The notes: generated by a model from the letters alone, not told the origin. DNA of 64,000 nt from Mycolicibacter nonchromogenicus (GCF_002101775.1 NZ_LQPI01000026.1:1-64000), one strand, 5' to 3'; shown: positions 8,232 through 16,961, counted from the first letter of the stretch. Made by a program: numbers and translations.

Positions 8232-9341
8232 CTATCGCCGAGCCCATTCTTCGGCGAGCAGCTGATAGGACCGCACACGGTCGCGGTGATCGTGCGTGAT
8301 GGTCGTGATGATCAGCTCGTCGGCGCCGGTCGCGTCACGCAACTGTTCAAGCTGATCCGCGACCTGGACCGCGGTACCGACGAACTGCGTTTCGAGGCGG
8401 TCGGCCACCAGTGCCCGGTCGGCATCGGTCCAGACGTGCCGGCGCGCCTCGTCTGGGGTCGGAAAAGGTATCGCGCCCTCTGCGGTGCGGATGCTGCGCA
8501 CCCACAGCCCGTACCCGGCGGCCAGCTCGCGGGCGGTCGACTCGTCATCGGCGACCACGACATCTGCTGAAATGCTCAGATACGGCTCGCTCAAGTCGGC
8601 GGACGGGGCGAACGCGGCGCGGTACCCCTCGGCCGCCTCGAGTACTCCGGCGGGGGCCACATGGTAGTTGGCGGCGAACCGCAAGCCATTCTTCCCCGCG
8701 ACCAGTGCGCTCTCGCCGCCGCTGCTGCCGAGGATCCACACCTGCAAGTCCGCACCGGCACCCGGAACCACATGCGCGCTCTCACCGTTGGCGGCGCGGT
8801 AGGTATCGGCGATCAGCGCCAGAACATCCCCGACCTGTTCGGTGTAATTCTGCGGTTCGGCGCCCGGCTGCGTGAGCAACTCCTTCTGCAGTGCGATCCG
8901 CGGCGATTTCAGCATCGCCGAATAGTCGAACTGAGCCGGAATACGTAATCCATTGGGCGCATAGCCATCCACGACCGAATCGGTTCTGGCGCCTGTTGGC
9001 GCCGGACGGCCGCCGGAACGCCCCAGTCCCAGGTCGAAGCGGCCGGGGTACAGCGCGTCCAGAAGACCGAATTCTTCGACCGCCGACAACGCTGTCCGGT
9101 GCCCCATCTGCAGCGCGCCCGAGCCCAGCCGGATCGTCGAGGTGTGGGGAGCGATCGCCGCGAGCATCACCGCGGGAGACGTGCCCGCCACTCCCGGATT
9201 GAGGTGGTGCTCGGCGAACCAATAGCGGGCATAGCCCAGACGTTCGGCGTGGCGGGCCAGATCGATGCTGTTGCGGACCGCCTGCGCCGCGCTGGAACCC
9301 GAGGAGATCGGGACCAGGTCGAGCACTGTCAGCGGCGTCAT
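8232..9341 (-). CDS. LLM class flavin-dependent oxidoreductase (MsnO8-like)
   Basis: Monooxygenase of 369 residues. It starts MTPLTVLDLVPISSG, typical of the MsnO8 branch, with RYWFAEHHLNPGVAGTSPAV (about residues 39-58) at the FMN pocket, IRLGSGALQMGH and GRFDLGLGRSGG. The conserved WILGSSGGESA segment binds the flavin phosphate. It faces away from two further flavin monooxygenases behind a cysteine leader, so a shared role in organosulfur use is plausible but not proven. On the minus strand TATGAT at 9434-9439 is a good -10; the short leader contains a possible 27-codon ORF that overlaps this start by ATGA. Confidence 0.88.
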   Translation of the reverse strand: MTPLTVLDLVPISSGSSAAQAVRNSIDLARHAERLGYARYWFAEHHLNPGVAGTSPAVMLAAIAPHTSTIRLGSGALQMGHRTALSAVEEFGLLDALYPGRFDLGLGRSGGRPAPTGARTDSVVDGYAPNGLRIPAQFDYSAMLKSPRIALQKELLTQPGAEPQNYTEQVGDVLALIADTYRAANGESAHVVPGAGADLQVWILGSSGGESALVAGKNGLRFAANYHVAPAGVLEAAEGYRAAFAPSADLSEPYLSISADVVVADDESTARELAAGYGLWVRSIRTAEGAIPFPTPDEARRHVWTDADRALVADRLETQFVGTAVQVADQLEQLRDATGADELIITTITHDHRDRVRSYQLLAEEWARR

Positions 9342-9579
9342 AGCTCACGATAACGGGCGGCGCACATCGCCTCCGATTCCGATCGCCTCGCTGACGGTGC
9401 GGGGGACGTCCTATGCAGCACAACCTATTTCAGATCATACTGAGTGAAAGTGCCGCGGGAGAACAATCACCACGCTTGAAGTTTCGGCTCCGGTCTTGCG
9501 GGAATGGACGCTGCCGCAACTGGGTTACAGTGGGCACGGGCCGGACACCTGCCCGTGTCGCAACCGTGAGGACCTGATT
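9342..9579. other. divergent intergenic region of the flavin monooxygenase locus
   Basis: No full gene. On the minus strand it holds TATGAT (9434-9439). On the plus strand it holds TACAGT (9526-9531), a likely -10 about 50 bases before the cysteine leader ORF. A possible minus-strand leader ORF (GTG at 9421 to TGA at 9338) is noted among the findings. Confidence 0.45.
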
Positions 9580-9633
9580 ATGCGTTCCGCCGTTGGCACC
9601 TGGTGCTGTTGTCGTAAGCGGCGACGGTCTTAA
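9580..9633 (+). CDS. polycysteine leader peptide (cysteine attenuator)
   Basis: A 17-residue ORF, MRSAVGTWCCCRKRRRS, with TGC-TGT-TGT at 9604-9612. GAGGA seven bases before the ATG gives a strong ribosome-binding site. Polycysteine short ORFs upstream of sulfur-metabolism operons are known in mycobacteria as cysteine-responsive attenuators, in which slow translation of the Cys codons raises downstream expression. The known ones are often leaderless; this one appears to have a leader of about 40 bases. It stops 64 bases before two NtaA/DszA-type flavin monooxygenases, enzymes that often release sulfur from organosulfur compounds. The reading is strong from sequence and context; expression is untested. 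Confidence 0.75.
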   Translation: MRSAVGTWCCCRKRRRS

Positions 9634-9673
9634 CCGCAAGGGCAACGTCGCCGCTTCGGCTTCTTTCCTCCCC
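9619..9673 (+). promoter_or_regulatory. attenuator region with alternative hairpins
   Basis: CGGCGACG (9619-9626, inside the leader ORF just after the Cys codons) can pair with CGTCGCCG (9646-9653). The latter's last four bases can instead form GCCG-CTT-CGGC (9650-9660), followed by the pyrimidine run TTCTTTCCTCCCC. The two structures exclude each other, which fits an attenuator controlled by ribosome position on the leader. Confidence 0.45.
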
Positions 9674-9697
9674 GCCGACCGACGAAAGCCTAACCTC

Positions 9698-10900
9698 ATG
9701 TCCGAACCGTCCACATCGATTCATTTGGCCGTCGCGCTCGAGGGTGCCGGCTGGCATCCCAGTGCATGGCGAGAGCCCGACGCCAGGCCTGAAGACCTCT
9801 TCACAGCCCGCTATTGGGCCGCCCTCGTCGCCGAAGCCCAGCGCGGGCTGCTGGACTTCGTCACCATCGAAGACGGTTTCACACTGCAGTCCGATGACAG
9901 GTTCGCTCCCGATCGACGTGTCGACCGGGTCCGCGGCCGTCTTGACGCAGTCCTCATTGCGGCCAGGGTCGCCCCGCGGACCGCCGGGTTAGGGCTGGTC
10001 CCCACGATCACGACCACCCACAGCGAGCCGTTTCACCTCTCCAAGGCGATCGCCACCCTCGACTACGTCAGTGCTGGCCGCGCCGGGGTGCGGGTGCAGA
10101 TCGCGGGCCGAGCCGACGCGGCCGCACACTTCGGCCGTCGGGAGATCACCCCATTGACATCCCGATCGCTGCGCGACCCGCGATTCCGATCAGAGATCCT
10201 CGCGCACTTCGATGAGACGGCCGACTACGTCGAGGTGTTGCGCCGTCTGTGGGACAGCTGGGAGGACGACGCCGAGATCCGCGACGTGACCACCGGTCGT
10301 TTCATCGACCGGGACAAGCTGCACTACATCGATTTCGAAGGCCGGTGGTTCTCGGTCAAGGGACCGTCGATCACTCCCCGGCCGCCGCAGGGCCAACCGA
10401 TCGTCGCCGCGCTCGACCACGGCGCCGACGACTACCGGCTGATCGCCCGCACCGCCGATGTCGGATTCGTGACCCCCCGCGAGGTCACCGATGTCGCCTT
10501 GATCGCGCAGCAGGTGGCTGCGGCGCGGCGAACCGTGCAGCGCGCTGACGATGTTCTTCTGTTCGGCGACCTCGTGGTGTTCCTGGACGATACGACCTGC
10601 CGGGCGCAGGAACGACGGCGCCGACTCGACGAACGGGCGGGCGCCGAATGGGCCAGTGATGCCCGGATCTTCACCGGCACACCGGCTGAACTGGCTGATC
10701 TGCTCCACCAATGGCACACCGCGGGTCTGGCCGGATTCCGGCTACGTCCGGCGGTCCTGCCGCACGATCTGACCCAGATCACCGGCGCTCTGGTGCCCGA
10801 ACTTCAGCGACGGGGTCTGTTCAGGACCGAGTACTCAGCACCGACGTTACGCGAAACGCTCGGTTTCGAACGCCCCGCCAACCGCTACGCGACAGTCTGA
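9698..10900 (+). CDS. LLM class flavin monooxygenase, probable organosulfur type
   Basis: A 400-residue luciferase-like enzyme. The ATG at 9698 (MSEPSTSIHLAVALEG) begins the family-like first strand; an upstream in-frame start would run through the leader region and is not credible. Seen: GLLDFVTIEDGF (about residues 52-63) at the flavin site, RTAGLGLVPTITTTHSEPFH, the AGRAGVRVQIAGR segment, and the late GLAGFRLRPAVLPHD strand typical of NtaA/SnaA/DszA relatives. It is the first structural gene behind the cysteine leader, 12 bases before a second monooxygenase. A role in releasing sulfite from a sulfonated or thiophene-like compound is inferred from family and context. Confidence 0.85.
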   Translation: MSEPSTSIHLAVALEGAGWHPSAWREPDARPEDLFTARYWAALVAEAQRGLLDFVTIEDGFTLQSDDRFAPDRRVDRVRGRLDAVLIAARVAPRTAGLGLVPTITTTHSEPFHLSKAIATLDYVSAGRAGVRVQIAGRADAAAHFGRREITPLTSRSLRDPRFRSEILAHFDETADYVEVLRRLWDSWEDDAEIRDVTTGRFIDRDKLHYIDFEGRWFSVKGPSITPRPPQGQPIVAALDHGADDYRLIARTADVGFVTPREVTDVALIAQQVAAARRTVQRADDVLLFGDLVVFLDDTTCRAQERRRRLDERAGAEWASDARIFTGTPAELADLLHQWHTAGLAGFRLRPAVLPHDLTQITGALVPELQRRGLFRTEYSAPTLRETLGFERPANRYATV

Positions 10901-10912
10901 CCAGGATCTCCT

Positions 10913-12289
10913 ATGAGCAAGCCCATCAAGCAGATTCACCTCGCCGCGCACTTCCCCGGCGTCAACAACACCACCGTGTGGAGCGACCCGGCAGCCGGCA
11001 GCCACATCGAGTTCGACTCGTTCGTGAGGTTCGCGCAGACCGCCGAACGCGGCAAATTCGACTTCCTGTTCCTCGCGGAGGGCCTGCGGCTGCGCGAGCA
11101 GAACGACCAGATCTACGACCTCGACGTCGTGGGCAGACCCGATACCTTCACCGTGCTGGCAGCACTGGCCGCGGTCACCGAACATCTCGGCTTGGCGGGC
11201 ACCATCAACTCGACCTTCAACGAACCCTACGAAGTCGCACGACAATTCGCCAGCCTCGACCACCTGTCCGATGGGCGGGCGGCGTGGAATGTGGTCACCT
11301 CCTGGGATGCGTTCACCGGGGAGAACTTCCGCCGCGGCGGCTACCTCCCCGAACACCAGCGCTACGACAGGGCCCGCAGCTTCCTGCGCGCCGCGCAGGT
11401 GCTCTTCGACTCCTGGCACGGCGACGAGATCGTGGCCGACAAGGAATCGGGTGTGTTCCTGGCCAACTCCGCGCCCGGTGAGTTCGCGCACCGTGACGAA
11501 TTCTTCGATATCGCCGGACAGTTCAACGTGCCCCGCAGCCCTCAGGGAAGGCCGGTGATATTCCAGGCGGGCGACTCCGACGAGGGCCGCGAATTCGCAG
11601 CCGCCGACGCCGACGCGATCTTCTCCCGGCACAGCACGCTGGAAGCGGGTCAGGCGTTCTACGCCGACGTCAAGGGACGGCTCGCCAAGTACGGACGCCG
11701 CCACGACGAGTTACTCATCCTGCCCGCAGCCACCTTCATCCTCGGCGACTCCGACGCCGAGGCGGCGGAACTCGCCCAGGAGGTGCGGTTGGCTCAGGTC
11801 TCACCGCAGACGGCCATCAAGTTCCTCGAACAACTGTGGAACCGAGACCTGTCCGATCACGACCCGGACGGACCACTGCCCACCACCGACCCGGTGGTGG
11901 GCGAAAACGTCGTCGCCCGAGGCCGGGCCAGCGTCCGGATGTTTCGCGATCCGGTCGCGACCGCCAACGATTGGCGCGCCAAGGCGCAGGCGCAGAACCT
12001 GACGACCCGTGAGCTGATCATCGAGGTCACCGGCAGGCAGAACTTCATCGGCTCCCCGGAGACCGTCGCTGCCAGAATCAATGAACTGGTCCAAGCCGAT
12101 GCCAGCGATGGATTCATCCTGGTCCCGCACATCACTCCGGACGGTCTTGGTCCATTCGTCGACGAGGTCGTGCCCCTGCTGCAGGAGCGGGGCGTGTTCC
12201 GCAGCGACTATCAGGGCACCACGCTGCGCGATCACCTCGGTCTGGCTCCCCTGCAGTCCGGTGCCGCCGCGAGCAGCGTCGCCTCCTGA
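10913..12289 (+). CDS. NtaA/SnaA/DszA family FMN-dependent monooxygenase
   Basis: A 458-residue enzyme of the nitrilotriacetate/dibenzothiophene-sulfone monooxygenase family. The opening QIHLAAHFPGVNNTTVW, RGKFDFLFLAEGLRLRE (about residues 45-61) and DHLSDGRAAWNVVTSWD (about 118-134) are nearly diagnostic, as is the GRPVIFQAGDSDEGREFAA flavin-phosphate loop. Such enzymes use FMNH2 supplied by a separate reductase, which is not encoded nearby. Together with the preceding gene and the Cys-rich leader, this looks like a sulfur-scavenging operon. Its exact substrate cannot be read from sequence. Confidence 0.92.
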   Translation: MSKPIKQIHLAAHFPGVNNTTVWSDPAAGSHIEFDSFVRFAQTAERGKFDFLFLAEGLRLREQNDQIYDLDVVGRPDTFTVLAALAAVTEHLGLAGTINSTFNEPYEVARQFASLDHLSDGRAAWNVVTSWDAFTGENFRRGGYLPEHQRYDRARSFLRAAQVLFDSWHGDEIVADKESGVFLANSAPGEFAHRDEFFDIAGQFNVPRSPQGRPVIFQAGDSDEGREFAAADADAIFSRHSTLEAGQAFYADVKGRLAKYGRRHDELLILPAATFILGDSDAEAAELAQEVRLAQVSPQTAIKFLEQLWNRDLSDHDPDGPLPTTDPVVGENVVARGRASVRMFRDPVATANDWRAKAQAQNLTTRELIIEVTGRQNFIGSPETVAARINELVQADASDGFILVPHITPDGLGPFVDEVVPLLQERGVFRSDYQGTTLRDHLGLAPLQSGAAASSVAS

Positions 12290-12358
12290 TCGGGCTTCCC
12301 GCCGCCGGTGCGGTTTTCGCCGCCCGAACTTGTCAGACCCTCCTGCCATGCTGTGGCT

Positions 12359-13609
12359 ATGACCTCGATGGCACCGGTGACCAGCGTCGCAGCGCGTGGT
12401 GACGCCCGCCTTGACGTGCTGTTCGAGGAGTTGGCGGAGTTGACCGGCCAGCGCAACGCGATCGACGGGCGCATCGTCGAGATCACCGCGGAGATCGAAC
12501 GCGACGAGCTGTGGGGTTCCACCGGGGCAAGGTCGATCGCCGCGCTGGTGGCCTGGAAGACCGGGGTGTCACCGGGCAACGCCCACACCATCGCAACGGT
12601 GGCGCACCGACTCGACTCGTTCCCCCGCTGCGCCGAAGGCATGCGGGAGGGCCGCTTCTCCCTCGATCAGGTCGGCGTGATCGCCGAACGGGCAGCCGAC
12701 GGCTCCGATGAGCACTACGCCCAATTGGCCGGAGTCGCCACCGTCAACCAACTGCGCACCGCGGTCAAACTCGAACCACGACCCGAACCCGAGCCCCGGC
12801 CCGAACCGCAGCCGGCGATCACCAAGACCTCCAACGCCGAGCTCGACATCTGGCGCATCGCCCTGCCCCACACCGAATCAGCGACATTCGACGCCGCGCT
12901 GCAGTCGCATCGCGATGCCCTGATCGCCGAGTGGAAACACGACCGCGAGAACAACAACACCAAACCCGACCAGCAGCCGCCGATGCCGACACAGATCGAT
13001 GCGTTCCTGCGCCTGGTCGAGTCCGGCTGGGACGCCGAGGTGCATCGCCGGCCCCACGGGCAACGCACCACCGTGGTGGTGCACGTCGATGTCGAACAGC
13101 AGATCGGCACGCTACATCTGGGGCCGCTGCTGCCAGAGTCCGAACGGCAGTACCTGAGCTGTGACGCGACGGCCGAAGTGTGGTTCGAGCGCGACGGCGA
13201 GGTGATCGGCTGCGGCCGCTCGACCCGCACGATCAGCCGTCGGCTCCGCCGTGTGCTCGAGAACCGACACCGGACCTGCGCTGTCCCCGGGTGCGGAGCC
13301 ACCCGCGGCCTGCACGCCCACCACATCCGGCACTGGGAAGACGGCGGCGCCACCGACCCGGACAACCTGGTGCTGGTCTGCCCCTACCACCACCGCCTGC
13401 ACCACCGGGGCCTCATCACCATCACCGGCCCGGCCGGCCAGCTCACTGTCAGCGACAACGGCGGTAAACCACTGCACTCGGGCTCGCTGGCCCGCCCACC
13501 CACGGGCCCACCACCGGAAGTCGCTCCCTGCCCCGGACCCACCGGGGAACGCGCCCAATGGTGGTGGTACCAACCCTTCCAACCCCAAGCACCGCCGGCC
13601 ACCAACTAG
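12359..13609 (+). CDS. 13E12 family DUF222/HNH endonuclease protein
   Basis: A 416-residue member of the mycobacterial REP13E12 family: an N-terminal helical DUF222 region followed by a C-terminal HNH nuclease. The HNH part is complete in appearance: CAVPGCG zinc Cys pair, then HAHHIRHWEDGG, DPDNLVLVCPYHHRLHH. A Glu-Pro-Arg repeat (EPRPEPEPRPEPQP, around residue 140) links the halves. The ATG at 12359 is taken because CATGCT, a weak -10, lies six bases before it; an upstream in-frame start at 12308 lacks support. These genes are multicopy and mobile-like, but no flanking repeats are seen. Unlike the copy at 53651 it lacks an SOS box. Confidence 0.9.
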   Translation: MTSMAPVTSVAARGDARLDVLFEELAELTGQRNAIDGRIVEITAEIERDELWGSTGARSIAALVAWKTGVSPGNAHTIATVAHRLDSFPRCAEGMREGRFSLDQVGVIAERAADGSDEHYAQLAGVATVNQLRTAVKLEPRPEPEPRPEPQPAITKTSNAELDIWRIALPHTESATFDAALQSHRDALIAEWKHDRENNNTKPDQQPPMPTQIDAFLRLVESGWDAEVHRRPHGQRTTVVVHVDVEQQIGTLHLGPLLPESERQYLSCDATAEVWFERDGEVIGCGRSTRTISRRLRRVLENRHRTCAVPGCGATRGLHAHHIRHWEDGGATDPDNLVLVCPYHHRLHHRGLITITGPAGQLTVSDNGGKPLHSGSLARPPTGPPPEVAPCPGPTGERAQWWWYQPFQPQAPPATN

Positions 13610-13632
13610 ATCGACTGCGGCAGCGCACGTCC

Positions 13633-14073
13633 CTACATGCAGCGCAGCTGCCTGTTGAGCATGCAGTTCACCGGCGGTGAATAGATCCCGGATATCACTC
13701 CCCGGAAACCCCCGGTGGCGGTACCTCCTGGCGCGATGATCCGATTCCAGTTCGCCGGAGCCAGAACATAGTGCGTGCCAGATCGGCCGAAGTTGCTGTT
13801 CCAGGCGTGCGAGATGGACTCATTCGCCGGTAGGTCGAACTCAAGCCGCCAATCGGTCATCGGCGACGCGCTCCAGTTGGTGATCGTGAAGCGAGCGATG
13901 AAGCCGGTCTGCCATGTCGAGGTCACCGACAGCGTCGCGGTGGCGGCGGCCGCGTGAGCCACGGCGGTGGTGGCGAATCCGAGGACCACAACCATGGCTG
14001 CGGCCACGGCAACGTGAAACGCTGTGCACCAGCGTTTCACGTGACTGCGGAATACGGCCATAGCAACCAACAC
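13633..14073 (-). CDS. exported cellulose-binding (CBM2) protein
   Basis: A 146-residue secreted protein with a basic N-terminus, a hydrophobic helix (about residues 20-38) and a likely cleavage after AHAAA. The mature part is one family 2 carbohydrate-binding module: WQTGFIARFTITNWSASP, the MTDWRLEFDLPANESI strand pair, HAWNSNFGRSGTHY and APGGTATGGFRG, with the exposed Trp residues that stack on cellulose. No catalytic domain is attached. The M. tuberculosis protein Rv1987 has, from memory, the same build. In-frame starts at 14073 and 14061 are both possible. It could bind cellulose in biofilm or plant matter; inference only. Confidence 0.9.
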   Translation of the reverse strand: MLVAMAVFRSHVKRWCTAFHVAVAAAMVVVLGFATTAVAHAAAATATLSVTSTWQTGFIARFTITNWSASPMTDWRLEFDLPANESISHAWNSNFGRSGTHYVLAPANWNRIIAPGGTATGGFRGVISGIYSPPVNCMLNRQLRCM

Positions 14074-14283
14074 TAAGACCGAACGGGCGGTGTCGACCCC
14101 GTCGTGCCGGGTGGCCTGCAGGACCTTTGCCCAACTGAAACCGACACGTGACGTCAGCCGGGAGGGTTAGCGCCCACCGCGACGGGCTACCCCTACACGG
14201 CCAATCAGTTTGCCTGCGGTCCGCCCGCAGGGGTTACCGTTGCCCAGGAGCGAGGGCACCGTCCGTGACAAGGGAGCACCGAC

Positions 14284-15084
14284 ATGCTGAAGTACGAGAT
14301 TCATGGAACCGGTGAGCCCTTGGCGCTGGTCCACGGCATCACTCACCGCAGGCAGGCCTGGTATCCGGTGCTCGAGCACCTGACCGATCACCGCACCGTC
14401 GTGCTGTTCGATCTGCCCGGCCACGGCGAATCTCCTGACCTGGTGGTCCGCAACGGTGATGTACAGGGATCCCTGCGTGACGAACTGCTCGGCCTCTTGG
14501 ATCACGTGGGGATCGAGCGCCCGCACATCGCCGGTAACTCGCTGGGCGGCCGGATCGCATTGGAGGCCGCCGCGGACAATCTGGTCGCGAGCGCCACCGT
14601 GCTGTCCCCCGCGGCCTACTGGCACAACGCCCTCGACTTCGCCTACATCCGCACGGTCTTCGGCGTACTGACCACCGGCGCCCGCCTGCTGGCGCCCGTG
14701 GCGCCCAGACTCGCCCGCTCACCGCTGGGGCGGCGCCTGATGGGCGGAATCGTGTCAGCCCACCCCGAGCGGATCCCGGCCGAGGAGTTCCTGGCCGACC
14801 TCAACGGCATGCGACGGGCCATCCCGGCCATGAAGAAGATCTTCCCGGCCGCCGAAGTCTTCAACCGGGAGATCCCCGCGGACATCCCGGTGACCGTCGC
14901 CTGGGCCGCACGTGACCGGATTCTGCTGCCCTACCAGGCGCGGATCGCCGAACGGCGACTCCCCCAGGCCCGCCACCTCCGGCTGCCCGGGTGCGGCCAT
15001 GTCCCGATGGCCGACGACCCCGAGCTCGTCGCCCGAGTCCTGCTGGAGGGCAGCGCGCCCACCGCGCGGGCCGAGGCCTCCTAG
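14284..15084 (+). CDS. alpha/beta fold hydrolase
   Basis: A 266-residue hydrolase with LVHGI at the oxyanion strand (residues 15-19), the FDLPGHGES turn, nucleophile elbow GNSLGG with Ser86, the acid in AARDRILLP and the His in GCGHVPM. AAGGGAG eight bases upstream supports the start at 14284. Likely a cytosolic serine hydrolase of the broad lactonase/esterase/C-C hydrolase group; the substrate cannot be told. The next gene, a nitronate monooxygenase-like enzyme, follows after 49 bases on the same strand. Confidence 0.88.
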   Translation: MLKYEIHGTGEPLALVHGITHRRQAWYPVLEHLTDHRTVVLFDLPGHGESPDLVVRNGDVQGSLRDELLGLLDHVGIERPHIAGNSLGGRIALEAAADNLVASATVLSPAAYWHNALDFAYIRTVFGVLTTGARLLAPVAPRLARSPLGRRLMGGIVSAHPERIPAEEFLADLNGMRRAIPAMKKIFPAAEVFNREIPADIPVTVAWAARDRILLPYQARIAERRLPQARHLRLPGCGHVPMADDPELVARVLLEGSAPTARAEAS

Positions 15085-15133
15085 TAGACCGACGGCGCCC
15101 GCGTCATGGCCTGCGCGGGTGCTTGAATAGGCC

Positions 15134-16057
15134 GTGGCCAACCGCATCCAATCCCTGCTCGGGGTTGCCTACCCCGTCGTGCAGGCCCCGATGACCTACA
15201 TCGCGCGCGCCGAACTGGCTGCTGCGGTGTCCGAGGCCGGTGGGCTCGGCGTGATCGAGACCCTGACCCCCGAAGGGCGTGCCGATCTGCAGCGGGTGCG
15301 CGATCTCACCGACAAACCGGTGGCGGCCAACCTCATGATTCAGGGCTGGAAGAACGACCCGTCGATTGTCGACACACTGGCGCACGCCGGCGTACGCCAT
15401 GTCTTCACCTCCGCCGGCGACCCGGCCCTGTTCACCACACAGCTGCACGATGCCGGCATGACAGTGGTCCACGTCGTCGGCTCACTCAAGGGCGCACGCA
15501 AGGCCGCCGACGCCGGTGTCGATGCGCTGGTGGTCGAAGGGGTGGAAGGCGGCGGTTTCAAGTCACTGCTGGGCGCCTCAACCATGGTGCTGCTGCCGCT
15601 GGTCGCCGAGAACGTCGACCTGCCGATCATCGCGGCCGGTGGCATCTGCGATGCACGCTCGGCTGCGGCGTCACTGGTGTTGGGCGCCGAGGGCGTGCAG
15701 ATGGGCACCCGGATGTTGGCCAGTCACGAATCCGCGGTGCACGCGAACTTCAAAGACGCGATTGTGGCCGCAAACGATTCCGGCACAGTACTTCTCGACA
15801 TCCCCGGTAATCCGACCATGCGGGTGCTGCGGACCGGCCTGGCCGCCCGGGTCGCTGCACACGACCCGGATTCGCAGCTGCTGGGAAAGATCACCGAGCT
15901 GTACTTCGACGGCGACATGGAGGCCAGCGTCGCCAACACCGGCCAGGTGTCATCCCGGATCGTCGATCTGCTGCCGGTCGCCGAGATCATTCGCCGCACC
16001 TGGGGCGAGATCGAAGCGGTGCTGGACGGCGCACGATCGCGAGCCGAAAGTTTGTGA
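15134..16057 (+). CDS. nitronate monooxygenase / 2-nitropropane dioxygenase-like
   Basis: A 307-residue FMN-binding TIM barrel starting at GTG. Seen: YPVVQAPMTYIARAELAAAV (residues 11-30, the first strand and FMN loop), EAGGLGVIETL, AGVRHVFTSAGDP, the FMN-phosphate loop around GVEGGGFKS and IAAGGICDARS (about residues 160-172). It oxidises alkyl nitronates or acts as an enoyl reductase-like flavoprotein; a catalytic His is not evident at the usual place, so the activity is open. A second, longer relative sits at 59826. Confidence 0.88.
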   Translation: MANRIQSLLGVAYPVVQAPMTYIARAELAAAVSEAGGLGVIETLTPEGRADLQRVRDLTDKPVAANLMIQGWKNDPSIVDTLAHAGVRHVFTSAGDPALFTTQLHDAGMTVVHVVGSLKGARKAADAGVDALVVEGVEGGGFKSLLGASTMVLLPLVAENVDLPIIAAGGICDARSAAASLVLGAEGVQMGTRMLASHESAVHANFKDAIVAANDSGTVLLDIPGNPTMRVLRTGLAARVAAHDPDSQLLGKITELYFDGDMEASVANTGQVSSRIVDLLPVAEIIRRTWGEIEAVLDGARSRAESL

Positions 16058-16098
16058 ACCCGACCCGCAGATGAGCTCCGAACGTTCATGATCATGCA

Positions 16099-16953
16099 AT
16101 GGTTCGCCAGAGTCGGATGGGACGCGTGACCCCGCCTGAATCGGCGCCCGATGTGCAGGAGTCGTGGCGCCGCTCGCCGCTGTCGCCCCTGCACCTGTTC
16201 GCCGTGCTCGGCGTCATCGCTGTCCCCGCGTTCGGCTGGTTCGGCCAGCATTGGTCAGGCGCCACGACCGTGGTGGTGTACTGGTTCGAGAACGTCACCA
16301 TGTGCCTGCTGGTGATCGCCCGCATCGCCCTGCACCAACGCCTGAACCCCAAGTACGGCCACTTCCGCTACCAGGGCCCGGGAACCCGCGGTAGCTCCAA
16401 TTCGACGTTTTTGAGCGGCTTCGCCCTCATCAGCCTGGCGTTCTGCGCAGCCCACGGAGTCTTCCTAGCGGTCATCCTCGGGCTGTTGATCCACAACCGT
16501 GCGCCGGAGCTTGCGATGATCGATCTGGACTGGCGCAGTGTCGGATGGGGCTGCCTGGGCGTCTTGGCGTTCCTGGCGATGGAGTTCCTCACCGATCTGG
16601 TCAATCTGCGCCGGTGGTCTTTCCGAGATCTCGAGTGCGTTGCCAACGTCGGCCTGGGTCGCATCATGGTCGTGCATATGACGCTGCTGCTCGGATTCGC
16701 CGCGATCGCCGCGACGGACGCACCCGGGGCACTGTTCACGGTCTTCGTCGTGCTGAAGAGCCTTGCCGCACTCAGTTCTGTGCTTCCCCAGTGGGAGCCG
16801 GCGACACCACCGCGCAGACTCAGCAACCTGATGAATCGACTCCCCAACGTGCATCCCGGAGAGCGGTTCGAGGACTACTGGGTCAAGGACCAGGCCAACG
16901 AACGTCAACGGCAACGGCGCAACGAACAGCCCTGGAAGGCCGCAAGACCCTAG
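16099..16953 (+). CDS. DUF6498-type integral membrane protein
   Basis: A 284-residue membrane protein with about six hydrophobic segments. The motif VVYWFENVTMCLL (about residues 56-68) is the family signature as I recall it, and the basic C-terminal tail after residue 235 is cytoplasmic. Function unknown for the family. The start may be 16099, 16117 or a GTG at 16126; CATGAT six bases before 16099 could serve as a -10. It ends nine bases from the convergent F420 oxidoreductase gene. Confidence 0.7.
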   Translation: MVRQSRMGRVTPPESAPDVQESWRRSPLSPLHLFAVLGVIAVPAFGWFGQHWSGATTVVVYWFENVTMCLLVIARIALHQRLNPKYGHFRYQGPGTRGSSNSTFLSGFALISLAFCAAHGVFLAVILGLLIHNRAPELAMIDLDWRSVGWGCLGVLAFLAMEFLTDLVNLRRWSFRDLECVANVGLGRIMVVHMTLLLGFAAIAATDAPGALFTVFVVLKSLAALSSVLPQWEPATPPRRLSNLMNRLPNVHPGERFEDYWVKDQANERQRQRRNEQPWKAARP

Positions 16954-16961
16954 CTCATCGC

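Noticed and set aside
9430..9714. 94-codon minus-strand ORF across the monooxygenase intergenic region
   Set aside because: It is antisense to the cysteine leader and to the start of the monooxygenase gene, with no start signals.
12315..12345. Possible SOS box before the first 13E12 gene
   Set aside because: Only a CGAAC half-site is present; the GTTCGA half at the right spacing is missing.
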